64,000 nucleotides of DNA from positions 1 to 64,000 of the forward strand of contig CAWBOK010000008.1 in the NCBI GenBank assembly GCA_963790415.1, read 5' to 3'. This DNA is from JAJZQZ01 sp963790415. GTDB lineage: Bacteria > Actinomycetota > Thermoleophilia > RBG-16-64-13. The notes beneath the pieces are model-generated. The model was not told the DNA's origin. It saw only the letters and a program-made list of their open reading frames with translations, and did not search any database. How positions within the stretch are numbered: the first letter of the stretch is position 1; each line of letters starts with the position of its first letter. Of this stretch, positions 31,019-38,828 are shown in pieces. A program made the position numbers and the translations under genes.

Positions 31019-31421
31019 TACCCGGATCGACCTGTCCCCAATCCGGACCGGCACCGTGAACGCGCGCCGCAGAGTGCCGATCGAGGCCACGCTCCTCGGC
31101 CTCTGCGATAAGGACGTAGTACTCGGCCAGGCTTTGGGTCGTCACTCGCGTGTCTGGCCGCTTCTCCGTTGTGGGGCAAGGTATGCGACCGGGAGGACAG
31201 GGGATGCGTCTGTCGACCCCTCTTCCAGCACCCAGCGGAGAAGCCCTTTCTCGGACTCCGGCGGCCCATGGCCCGCTGGACATCTCTTATGGTGGCCAAG
31301 GTGCCCAGCACCCCCTGCAGTATCTGAGGGGAGTGGGGGAAGAGCATCTCTTCGCCACTCAACTCCAACTCCACCTGAGTTGTAGTCTCGCGGGGTTCGC
31401 TAGGCGCGGGGGTCACGCCCG
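31019..31421. other. Gene-free stretch
   Basis: Several frames are open on both strands, but none gives a protein I recognise. A minus-strand peptide (QSLAEYYVLIAEAEERG near 31100) could be a remnant of a regulator. I see no promoter, RNA or repeat. Confidence 0.35.
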
Positions 31422-31780
31422 GCGAAGTGCGGCCGTCTGACCCACAAGGCCGCAGAGTCCTTGTTCGGGGAGGACACGCCTCCGGCTTCGATCCTGCTCA
31501 CGCACGACCACCCCGATCACGCGGGCTCGTCACACGCCCGGGCATATCGCCTGCTTCCGGCGGAGTGACCGGGTCCTGATCACAGGCGACGCCCTCCTGA
31601 CCGTGAACCTCAACTCCTTGTGGGGTCTTCTGCTGCACAAGCCGAGAGTCTCCGGGCCGCCCTGGTACACTACCTGGAGTTAGCCGGCGGCAGAAGAAAC
31701 GGTCGCTTCTCTGGCAAAGCTCGAGCCGCTTGTGCTGGCCGGCGGGCATGGGATTCCTATGACCGACCCCGAGACCCCGA
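31422..31780 (+). pseudogene. C-terminal fragment of an MBL-fold hydrolase
   Basis: From 31422 the frame reads AKCGRL, then AESLFGEDTPPASILLTHDH and PDHAGS, the HxHxDH metal site of MBL-fold hydrolases. It is broken by a deletion near 31530-31565, resumes as DRVLITGDALLTVN, then meets a TAG near 31680 and continues as TVASLAKLEPLVLAGGHG. It picks up almost where the fragment at 29302-29427 ends. Confidence 0.65.
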
Positions 31781-31885
31781 GTGGGCCGCCGCCCCTCTGG
31801 GAGTGCCTTTCTCTATGCGCTTCCAGACCATGACTATGCAGACAAACGAGGCAGAACCGTCTGCTCTCGCCCGCTTGGAGGTCTG

Positions 31886-33988
31886 ATGCTGGAATCGCTG
31901 TTGTATCCGCACTCCGTCGCCGTGATCGGTGCCTCACGAAACCCCGGCAAGGTGGGCTACGAACTTGTCGCCAACCTCGTCAAAGGGGGCTTCGCCGGCG
32001 ACTTGATCCTGGTCAACCCCACGGCGCCGGAGATCATGGGATACCGCTGCTACCCACGGCTGGAAGACTACGAGGGGACCATCGAGCTGAGCGTGGTCGC
32101 CACCCCTGTGCCGGGGGTGGCGGCTGCCGTGCGCACCTCGCTGGACAAGGGCGCCCGCGCGGTGGTGGTGATCACGGCGGGATTCAAAGAGGTGGGCAGC
32201 GAGGGGGCCGCCTTGGAGAGGAGCCTCATGGAGATGTGTTCCGCCCGAGGCGCCCGGATGCTGGGACCCAATTGCCTGGGAGTCATCAACACCGCACACC
32301 ACCTGAATGCCTCCTTCGCCGCTCAGATGCCGGAACCAGGATCCATCTCCGTGGTATCGCAATCGGGCGCGTTGTGCGCTGCGCTTCTGGACTGGCTGAC
32401 CGGGAGGGGAGTCGGGCTCGCGAAGATGATCTCCATCGGAAACAAGGCCGACCTTGACGAAACCGACATCCTGGAGGCCCTCTCAGGCGATCCAGAGACT
32501 CATGTCATCGTCGGCTACCTTGAGAGCATCGCCTCCGGCGAGGCATTCGTGCAGGCCGCCGAGGTAGTGAGCGCAGCCAAACCGGTGGTCATGCTCAAAG
32601 CCGGGACAACCGCAGCCGGGAGCAGGGCGGCGTCCAGTCACACCGGCAGCCTGGCCGGAGCGGACATAGCCTACGGCGCCGCCTTCAAACGATGCGGAGT
32701 GATACGCGCGGAGACCTTCGAAGCCCTTCTTGATTATGCGTTGGCCTTTTCCATGCAGCCACTCCCCGCCGGCGAACGAGTCGCCATCATCACCAACGCC
32801 GGCGGCCCCGGCATCATGGCGGCGGATGCGGTGGAAAGCTCGGGGTTGAGCATAGCGGTCCTCTCCGGGAGCACGGCAACCGCCCTGCGCGCCAAGCTTC
32901 CCGCAGCCGCCAGCGTGGCCAACCCGATAGACGTCCTCGGCGACGCAGACCCCGAGCGCTACGCCGAGGCGGTGAGGGCCGCCCAGGATGACCCGAACGT
33001 AGACGCTGTCATCGTGCTCCTCACCCCGCAGGCCATGACCCGTCCGGCCGAGACCGCCCAGGTGGTGGCCGCCGCGGCTCGGGGCGAGAAACCCCTGCTC
33101 GCGGTCTTCATGGGCGGAGTGGACGTCATGCCGGGGAGAGAGGAGCTCGCGGCCGCCAGCCTACCGGACTACCCGTCCCCCGAGCGCGCCGTTGCCGCGT
33201 TACGTGCCATGTGTGAGTACTCGGCCTGGCGAAACCGTCCACCGCGCCGGCTCACCCGCTTCCCTGTGAACCGGCGACGGGTCATGCGCATCATCAACAG
33301 TCAGTGGAACATGGGCCGCCTGAGGGTGAGCGAACCAAAGGCCAAGGAGATGCTGAAGGCGTACGACTTCCTGGTCCCCGAGGGGGGCGTCGCCCTCACC
33401 GCCGACGCCGCGGTGGAGACCGCCACCCGCGTCGGCTTTCCGGTGGTCATGAAGATCGTGTCACCGGACATCCTACATAAGTCGGATGTGGGCGGCGTTC
33501 GGCTCAGCCTGAACACCGCCGGCGAGGTTCGGGACGCATTCGATCTCATGATGCTCCGGATCCCGTTGCGCCAAGCGGAGGCTCGGCTGGAAGGGGTCTA
33601 CGTGGAGACCATGGCCCCGCGAGGGCGCGAGGTCATCATAGGCATGACCCGCGACGCTCAGTTCGGACCTATGCTGATGTTCGGGCTCGGCGGCATCTTT
33701 GTGGAGGTCTTGAAGGATGTCACCTTCCACCTGGCGCCCATCACGGCGGAGGAGGCCATGGAGATGCTGCGCGCGACAAAGTCCTTCGCCTTGCTGGAGG
33801 GCGCGAGAGGGCAGTCGGGCGTAGATTTGGACGCCATCGCGAGCGGCCTGCAGCACATCAGCCAGCTGGTCACGGACTTCCCGCAGATCGCCGAACTCGA
33901 CATCAACCCCTTCATCGTGAGCGAGTCCAGCGCACAACCGATAGTCGCCGACGCGCGGATCACCCTATTGGCGAAAGAGACCACGTGA
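31886..33988 (+). CDS. acdA: Acetate--CoA ligase (ADP-forming) family protein
   Basis: A 700-aa fused alpha-beta acyl-CoA synthetase that makes ATP from acyl-CoA, ADP and phosphate, the energy-yielding step of acetate formation in many anaerobes. The CoA-binding Rossmann start (SVAVIGASRNPGKVGYE), the VVSQSGALCAALLDW block, and the phospho-histidine segment SSHTGSLAGADIAYG near residues 251-265 form the alpha part. The ATP-grasp beta part starts near residue 480 (LKAYDFLVPEGGVAL, PVVMKIVSPDILHKSDVGGV). ATG 31886 has GGAGGTC four bases upstream. The next gene overlaps by one base (TGATG). Confidence 0.9.
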   Translation: MLESLLYPHSVAVIGASRNPGKVGYELVANLVKGGFAGDLILVNPTAPEIMGYRCYPRLEDYEGTIELSVVATPVPGVAAAVRTSLDKGARAVVVITAGFKEVGSEGAALERSLMEMCSARGARMLGPNCLGVINTAHHLNASFAAQMPEPGSISVVSQSGALCAALLDWLTGRGVGLAKMISIGNKADLDETDILEALSGDPETHVIVGYLESIASGEAFVQAAEVVSAAKPVVMLKAGTTAAGSRAASSHTGSLAGADIAYGAAFKRCGVIRAETFEALLDYALAFSMQPLPAGERVAIITNAGGPGIMAADAVESSGLSIAVLSGSTATALRAKLPAAASVANPIDVLGDADPERYAEAVRAAQDDPNVDAVIVLLTPQAMTRPAETAQVVAAAARGEKPLLAVFMGGVDVMPGREELAAASLPDYPSPERAVAALRAMCEYSAWRNRPPRRLTRFPVNRRRVMRIINSQWNMGRLRVSEPKAKEMLKAYDFLVPEGGVALTADAAVETATRVGFPVVMKIVSPDILHKSDVGGVRLSLNTAGEVRDAFDLMMLRIPLRQAEARLEGVYVETMAPRGREVIIGMTRDAQFGPMLMFGLGGIFVEVLKDVTFHLAPITAEEAMEMLRATKSFALLEGARGQSGVDLDAIASGLQHISQLVTDFPQIAELDINPFIVSESSAQPIVADARITLLAKETT

Positions 33989-35853
33989 TGAGTGGCTCGT
34001 ACGATCCCGAATGGCGCGAAAAGTACACGAGCCTCATCTGCACGGCCGAGACGGCCGTGGCGGGCATCAGGCCGGGCCAGCGGGTCTTTATCGGCACCGG
34101 GTGCGCCCAGCCGCAGGAGCTCGTACGGGCACTGACCGCTCGCTCCGGCGAGCTCGCCAACACAGAGATCATCTCGCTGCTCACGGTGGGCGAGGCACCC
34201 TACGCGTTGGAGCGGCTGGCCCGGCACTTCCGCGTCAACACGTTCTTCGTGACAGCCAACGTGCGCGACGTGGTGCAACAGGGCCTGGGCGGCTACACGC
34301 CCATCTTCTTATCCGACATCCCGGAGCTGTTCGCCTCGGGGCGCCTGCCCCTGGACGTGGCCCTCATCCAGGTGACTCCACCCGACGAGCAGGGCATGTG
34401 CAGCCTGGGCATATCCGTGGACGTGGTGAAGAGCGCCGCTCAGAACGCGGCCCTGGTGATCGCCCAGGTCAACCCGCAGATGCCGCGCACACTGGGGGAC
34501 AGCAACATCCACGTGTATGACCTCGATAGGCTTGTTCCGGCCGACCAGCCACTGATCGAGACTCACCGGGATCCGCCCACAGACATCGGTCCCCAGATCG
34601 GACAGCATGTGGCCAGCCTGGTGGAGGACGGCTCCACCATCGAGCTGGGGATCGGCCGCGTCCCCCACGCGGTGCTGGAGTTGCTGAAAGACAAGAAGGA
34701 TCTTGGTGTGCATACGGAGATGTGCTCGGACACCATCATCGATCTGGTGGAAAGCGGAGCCATAACCGGCGCACGCAAGACCCTGGACCGCGGCAAGATC
34801 GTGACCAGCTTCGCCATGGGCACGCGCAGGCTGTACGACTACGTGGACGGCAACCCGATGTTCTCATTCCGGCCCACGGAGTACGTCAACGATCCCAACA
34901 TCATCGGCCAACAACACCGCATGGTGGCCATCAACTCGGCACTGGAGATAGATCTCACCGGGCAGGTATGCGCCGACTCGCTGGGTACCCTCTTCTACTC
35001 CGGGATCGGCGGTCAGGTGGACTTCACCCGTGGCGCCGCCCGCTCGCGCGACGGTAAGGCCATCATCGCGGTCCCGTCCACCGCCAAAGAAGGGAAGGTC
35101 TCGCGCATCGTGGCCACGCTCACGTCCGGCGCGGGCGTGGTGACCACGCGGGGTGACACCCAGTATGTGGTCACCGAGTACGGAGTGGCCTACCTGGCCG
35201 GCAAGACCGTGGAGGAACGCGCCCTGGCCCTGATCAGCGTGGCCCATCCCGATTTCCGCGCCCAACTGCTGCGGGATGCGATCGAGGCACGCTACGTGAA
35301 TCCCGGACTTGCCGATGTCGAGGGCCGCATCTCCGTGGGCCCGCCCGAGCTTCACACTACCATGCTGCTTCCGGACGGTACCCAGATCGGTTTCCGCCCC
35401 ATTCGTCTCACCGATCTGGAAGCCTTCAAGGGCCTGCTGTACGCCCTGTCCCAAGAGACCATGTACTACCGGTTCATGGCGCACCTGCGCATCCTGCCGG
35501 AGAAGCAGATCCAGGACTTCGTCTTTCTAGACCATCGCACCGAGGTATGCATCGTGGGCACGCTGCCTGAGGCCTACGGCGAAGAGATCATATCCACCGG
35601 GCGATACTACTTGGACCCCAAGACCAACCGGGCAGAGGTGGCCTTTGTCGTTCGTGACCATTGGCAGAACCGCGGGATAGGCACCTTCATGCTCCGCTGG
35701 CTTACCACCATCGCACGCGCGAACGGCATCGCCGGCTTTACCGCCGAGGTGCTGAGAGACAACGTCCGCATGCAGAGCGTGTTCCACCACAGCGAGGGTA
35801 GGGTCACAAGTCGGCCGGCGGACGGCGTGCAGCACATCGAGATCGACTTCTAG
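33988..35853 (+). CDS. Acetyl-CoA hydrolase/CoA-transferase fused to a GNAT domain
   Basis: A 621-aa fusion. Residues about 10-430 match the acetyl-CoA hydrolase/4-hydroxybutyrate CoA-transferase family: GQRVFIGTGCAQPQELV, IQVTPPDEQGMCSLGISVD, GIGGQVDFTRGAARS, and the catalytic Glu in VVTEYGVAYLAGKT. Residues about 465-610 are a GNAT acetyltransferase with a V-x2-H-WQNRGIGTFML acetyl-CoA loop. ATG 33988 overlaps the synthetase stop (TGATG). CoA transfer and lysine acetylation on one chain, coupled to an acetyl-CoA synthetase, suggests acetyl-CoA turnover with built-in acetylation control (inference). Confidence 0.88.
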   Translation: MSGSYDPEWREKYTSLICTAETAVAGIRPGQRVFIGTGCAQPQELVRALTARSGELANTEIISLLTVGEAPYALERLARHFRVNTFFVTANVRDVVQQGLGGYTPIFLSDIPELFASGRLPLDVALIQVTPPDEQGMCSLGISVDVVKSAAQNAALVIAQVNPQMPRTLGDSNIHVYDLDRLVPADQPLIETHRDPPTDIGPQIGQHVASLVEDGSTIELGIGRVPHAVLELLKDKKDLGVHTEMCSDTIIDLVESGAITGARKTLDRGKIVTSFAMGTRRLYDYVDGNPMFSFRPTEYVNDPNIIGQQHRMVAINSALEIDLTGQVCADSLGTLFYSGIGGQVDFTRGAARSRDGKAIIAVPSTAKEGKVSRIVATLTSGAGVVTTRGDTQYVVTEYGVAYLAGKTVEERALALISVAHPDFRAQLLRDAIEARYVNPGLADVEGRISVGPPELHTTMLLPDGTQIGFRPIRLTDLEAFKGLLYALSQETMYYRFMAHLRILPEKQIQDFVFLDHRTEVCIVGTLPEAYGEEIISTGRYYLDPKTNRAEVAFVVRDHWQNRGIGTFMLRWLTTIARANGIAGFTAEVLRDNVRMQSVFHHSEGRVTSRPADGVQHIEIDF

Positions 35854-36287
35854 GGTTCCACCGGCCCCAAGAGACGAATTGTCACAGGTCCGGAGGCGGC
35901 CTGCCTTGCGAGACGCTTGTCGGCGGTCCAGAGTTCGGCATCAAGATGCTCGGCCACGGCCAAGTATTGCGCGTCGTAGGCGGCGCTCAGCCCGAGTCGA
36001 TCGGCCAGCCGCAGCGCGTGACGAAGGAGCACGGGGCTGTGCTCGTAACGAATCGGGAGGGACATGGCGGCATCGATGACGAGGTCGGCCGAGTCGGAGC
36101 TGAGAAACCCGGCGCGATGGTAGCGGTGGAGTGCGTTCGTCACCTCGTAGCCCAGAAGGGCGGGTGCATGCACGGCGACCCCAGCCGTGGCCCATTCATC
36201 CCACAGCCTCCACACCTCCGCGTCGTCCGGCCCGACGAACAACCGCACCACGAGGCTCGCGTCAACGCAGACTGTCAAGCTGCTCAT
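35850..36287 (-). CDS. vapC: PIN-domain toxin (VapC-like)
   Basis: A 145-aa PIN-domain RNase of the VapC type. The acidic residues are present: Asp in VCVDASLVVRLF near residue 9, Glu in GYEVTNALHRY near 48, and Asp in SAAYDAQYLAVAE and TADKRLA near 104 and 122. ATG 36287 lies 26 bases inside the end of the antitoxin gene. It converges on the CoA-transferase gene and overlaps it by four bases. The pair looks complete and functional. Confidence 0.85.
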   Translation of the reverse strand: MSSLTVCVDASLVVRLFVGPDDAEVWRLWDEWATAGVAVHAPALLGYEVTNALHRYHRAGFLSSDSADLVIDAAMSLPIRYEHSPVLLRHALRLADRLGLSAAYDAQYLAVAEHLDAELWTADKRLARQAASGPVTIRLLGPVEP

Positions 36288-36576
36288 CCCGTTCTGCGCG
36301 CACGTCCCTCAGCACGTCCTCCGGGGACGGGAGTTCGCGTCCCGCGATCTCGGCGCGGATGCGCTCGCGTGCCTGTTGCACGCGCCCACGCCACTCATTC
36401 TCGTCCGCAGCCCCCACGAGCTGCTCGTACGCCTGCACGGACAGCACGACGACCTGAGGGCGCCCTCCCCGCTCCACGAGGACAGACTCCCGCCCCTCAG
36501 AGACCCGCCGGAGTAACTCGCCAAAATGAAGTTTTGCCTCAGTCGCGCTCATCACTCTGTGCATTGCAGCCGCCAT
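36262..36576 (-). CDS. Phd/YefM-family antitoxin
   Basis: A roughly 100-aa antitoxin. MSATEAKLHFGELLRRV is the Phd/YefM DNA-binding start, RGGRPQVVVLSVQAYEQLV the end of that domain, and the acidic C-terminal tail (ELPSPEDVLRDVRAERDEQL) the toxin-binding part. ATGs at 36576, 36564 and 36552 are all possible; none has a good ribosome site. Upstream palindromes (36578-36605) may be the autoregulatory operator. The 3' end overlaps the PIN toxin start by 26 bases. Confidence 0.85.
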   Translation of the reverse strand: MAAAMHRVMSATEAKLHFGELLRRVSEGRESVLVERGGRPQVVVLSVQAYEQLVGAADENEWRGRVQQARERIRAEIAGRELPSPEDVLRDVRAERDEQLDSLR

Positions 36577-36577
36577 C

Positions 36578-36605
36578 GTTCGAACAATCGGTCGATCATT
36601 ATGAT
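36578..36605. promoter_or_regulatory. Paired palindromes at the antitoxin promoter
   Basis: GTTCGAAC (36578-36585) and ATCATTATGAT (36595-36605) are both palindromic. They stand directly before the antitoxin starts, and the second overlaps a CATAAT -10-like hexamer on the minus strand. A candidate operator for the toxin-antitoxin pair. Confidence 0.45.
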
Positions 36606-36615
36606 AGCACGGTCT

Positions 36616-36816
36616 GCATGTGGGTCGGGCGCCTTCAATTACCGTGACGCTCGCACTGCTCAGTTGATTGTTGAGGCCTACGAAAAGACAGACTCGAACA
36701 CTCCCAGATTGGGTCGTGATCTTCCCAATGGCGTTGGCACCGGCGCCGTGCACAGGGAGTTGGGCGAGCTGGCCGGCAGCGGGCTCATTGTGGGATCAGA
36801 GAATGACATCGACTGA
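36616..36816 (+). pseudogene. Winged-helix/nucleotidyltransferase remnant
   Basis: The frame contains GVGTGAVHRELGELAGSGLI, the recognition part of the winged helix that precedes the nucleotidyltransferase (MNT) domain in regulator-antitoxin proteins, but the enzyme domain is lost. The ending SENDID* overlaps the ATG of the following HEPN fragment, the normal arrangement for an MNT-HEPN pair. Confidence 0.5.
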
Positions 36817-37063
36817 ACTTGAGAACTTGGCCCGGCTCGGCAAGTTGAAGCGTGAGGGTGCGACGCAGGCCGAATTCGATGGCCTGGTTCGTTCCGGACG
36901 GATGCGTCTAGGAGATGCGCAAGACTCTGACTTGGCTCCCGAGAGCCGCGAGGACGCTGAAGGCGGCGGTCGTAGCCCTTGGTCCGATCCAACCCGCAAT
37001 GAAGTGAGTTCCCTCGACAACGAGCCGGCTTCCCTGCCCCAGCAGGTAGAATGCACCCCATGA
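36803..37063 (+). pseudogene. HEPN-domain protein, truncated
   Basis: ATG 36803 opens TSTELENLARLGKLKREGA, then EFDGLVRSGRMRLGDA, the start of a HEPN family commonly paired with nucleotidyltransferases. After LAPESR (near 36946) the family sequence stops and a Gly/Ser-rich tail runs into the next gene. The RNase motif region of HEPN is absent, so it is not expected to be an active toxin. Confidence 0.5.
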
Positions 37064-38772
37064 CGCGCTCCTTCCGACTCCAGGCCGTGCTGTTCGACTT
37101 TGACGGCACCCTCACAGAGCCAGGCGCCATCGGCTTCGAGGCGATCCGGCAGGCGATCGGCTGTCCGCCCGGCACTCCCATCTTGGAGTTCATCGCGGCG
37201 CAGGCGGACGAGGTCCGGCGGGCCGAGTTATACTTCGTTCTCGAAAGCTTCGAGCTCGAGGCCGCCGCCGTCTCGCGGCCGAATGTCGGAGCGGTACAAG
37301 CCGTGCGCGGACTGAAGTCGCGGGGCTTGCCCGTGGGCGTGATAAGTCGGAACGGCTTGGCCTCGATCGAGCGCGCCCTCGAGAACTTCGACGGGCTGGG
37401 ACCGGACGACTTCGACGTCATCGTGTCGCACGATCTCCCGCTGGCTCCCAAGCCCGCGCCCGACACCGTGTTCTGGGCGGCCGAACGCCTCGGGGTCGAC
37501 CCGTCCGGCTGTCTGGTGGTGGGCGATTTCGGCTTCGACGTGATGGCGGGGAAGGCCGCCGGGGCGGTGACGGTGTTGGTGCGCAACCACTCGTTTCCAG
37601 CCGAGGGTTTCGCGGGCGATTCTTTCACCGACTGGGCTCGGGACGCCGACTACGTGATAGACGATCTCACCCAGCTCGATGAGGTCGTGCGCCTTGGTCT
37701 GCCGCTGCCTACGGGTAAGTTCCCCAACGACCTGCTCGCCCGGTTCCTAGCCGACCTCATACCCGAAGATCCCGCGCTCTTCGTGCGCCCACGCGTGGGC
37801 GAGGACGTGGCGGTAGTGGATCTGGCCGCCGCAGGCCTGTCACGCGGCGCCGCAGGCATGCCCTTCCCCGGCGGACCGGCAGCGCCCGATCTCGGCCTCC
37901 TGGTACTCAAGTCCGATCCCATCACCTTCGCCACGGACTCTCCGGGGCGGTATGCCGTACTGGTCAACGCCAACGACGTAGCCACTTCGGGGGCGACACC
38001 ACGGTGGCTGCTGGCCACCTGTCTCTTCCCGGCGGACTCCACGCCATCGGAGATCGTGGCCACGCTCACCGAGCTGCGCGATGCCTGCTCCGAATCGGGG
38101 ATCACCCTGTGTGGGGGGCATACGGAGATCACCGACGCGGTCAAGCATGCGGTAGTGGTGGGAGCGCTCGTGGGAACGGTCGCCCGTGACGGACTCATCG
38201 ACAAGAGCGCCATGCGCGAAGGAGACCGCGTGCTGCTGACCAAACGTCTAGCCGTGGAGGGGACGGCGCTGATCGCCCGGGAGCTGGGGCCGCGCCTTCT
38301 TGACCTGGGCATGAGCGCGGAAGAGATCGAGCGCTGCCGGGGGTTCCTCTCTCTGGTCAGCATCCTGCCGGAGGCGCGCGTGGCCGCGACTTCGGGGGTC
38401 GTCGCGGGCATGCACGACGTCACCGAGGGGGGCCTGGCCACGGCGCTGGAGGAGTTCGGCTTGGCGGGCGGGCATCGTATCCGCGCGCACCTCGATCGCA
38501 TCCCGGTGTTCCCGGAGACCCGGCGGGTGTGCGCGCTGTTGGGGATAGACCCGCTGGGTCTGATCGGATCGGGCAGCCTGCTGATCGCCTGCCGTCCCGC
38601 CGGCGCCGCCACCCTGATCGCTCAGTTGACCGCCGAAGGCATCGAAGCCACCGACATCGGGGAGGTGTTGGAACCGGCCGTCCCCGGGGATCCCGTCGTG
38701 GAGGGCATGCGCGCGGGCCTGCCGGCGGCGTGGCCGCGCTTCGCCGTCGACGAAGTCGCCCGGCTGTTCTAG
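37060..38772 (+). CDS. HAD phosphatase fused to an AIR synthase-related (HypE/PurM-like) protein
   Basis: A 570-aa fusion. Residues about 5-215 are a HAD hydrolase: VLFDFDGTLTE with the two catalytic Asp, GVISRNG, KPAPDTVFW, and VVGDFGFDVMAGKAAG. Residues about 230-570 belong to the AIR synthase/HypE/SelD ATP-binding superfamily: GEDVAVVDLA, LVNANDVATSGATPRW, CGGHTEITD and MHDVTEGGLATAL are the dimer-groove and ATP-site motifs. Such enzymes phosphorylate or dehydrate small substrates with ATP. The joint job is not known; a kinase/phosphatase couple acting on one metabolite is one idea. ATG 37060 or 37051 could be the start. Confidence 0.82.
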   Translation: MTRSFRLQAVLFDFDGTLTEPGAIGFEAIRQAIGCPPGTPILEFIAAQADEVRRAELYFVLESFELEAAAVSRPNVGAVQAVRGLKSRGLPVGVISRNGLASIERALENFDGLGPDDFDVIVSHDLPLAPKPAPDTVFWAAERLGVDPSGCLVVGDFGFDVMAGKAAGAVTVLVRNHSFPAEGFAGDSFTDWARDADYVIDDLTQLDEVVRLGLPLPTGKFPNDLLARFLADLIPEDPALFVRPRVGEDVAVVDLAAAGLSRGAAGMPFPGGPAAPDLGLLVLKSDPITFATDSPGRYAVLVNANDVATSGATPRWLLATCLFPADSTPSEIVATLTELRDACSESGITLCGGHTEITDAVKHAVVVGALVGTVARDGLIDKSAMREGDRVLLTKRLAVEGTALIARELGPRLLDLGMSAEEIERCRGFLSLVSILPEARVAATSGVVAGMHDVTEGGLATALEEFGLAGGHRIRAHLDRIPVFPETRRVCALLGIDPLGLIGSGSLLIACRPAGAATLIAQLTAEGIEATDIGEVLEPAVPGDPVVEGMRAGLPAAWPRFAVDEVARLF

Positions 38773-38828
38773 CCGCTGTGGCGACTTCGCGACGCGATCC
38801 GCCTGGGGGCGATGACGCCAGGGAGTCC

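Noticed and set aside
36595..36605. LexA/SOS box at the antitoxin promoter
   Set aside because: The palindromes do not match the actinobacterial pattern GAAC-N4-GTTC; autoregulation by the antitoxin is a simpler reading.
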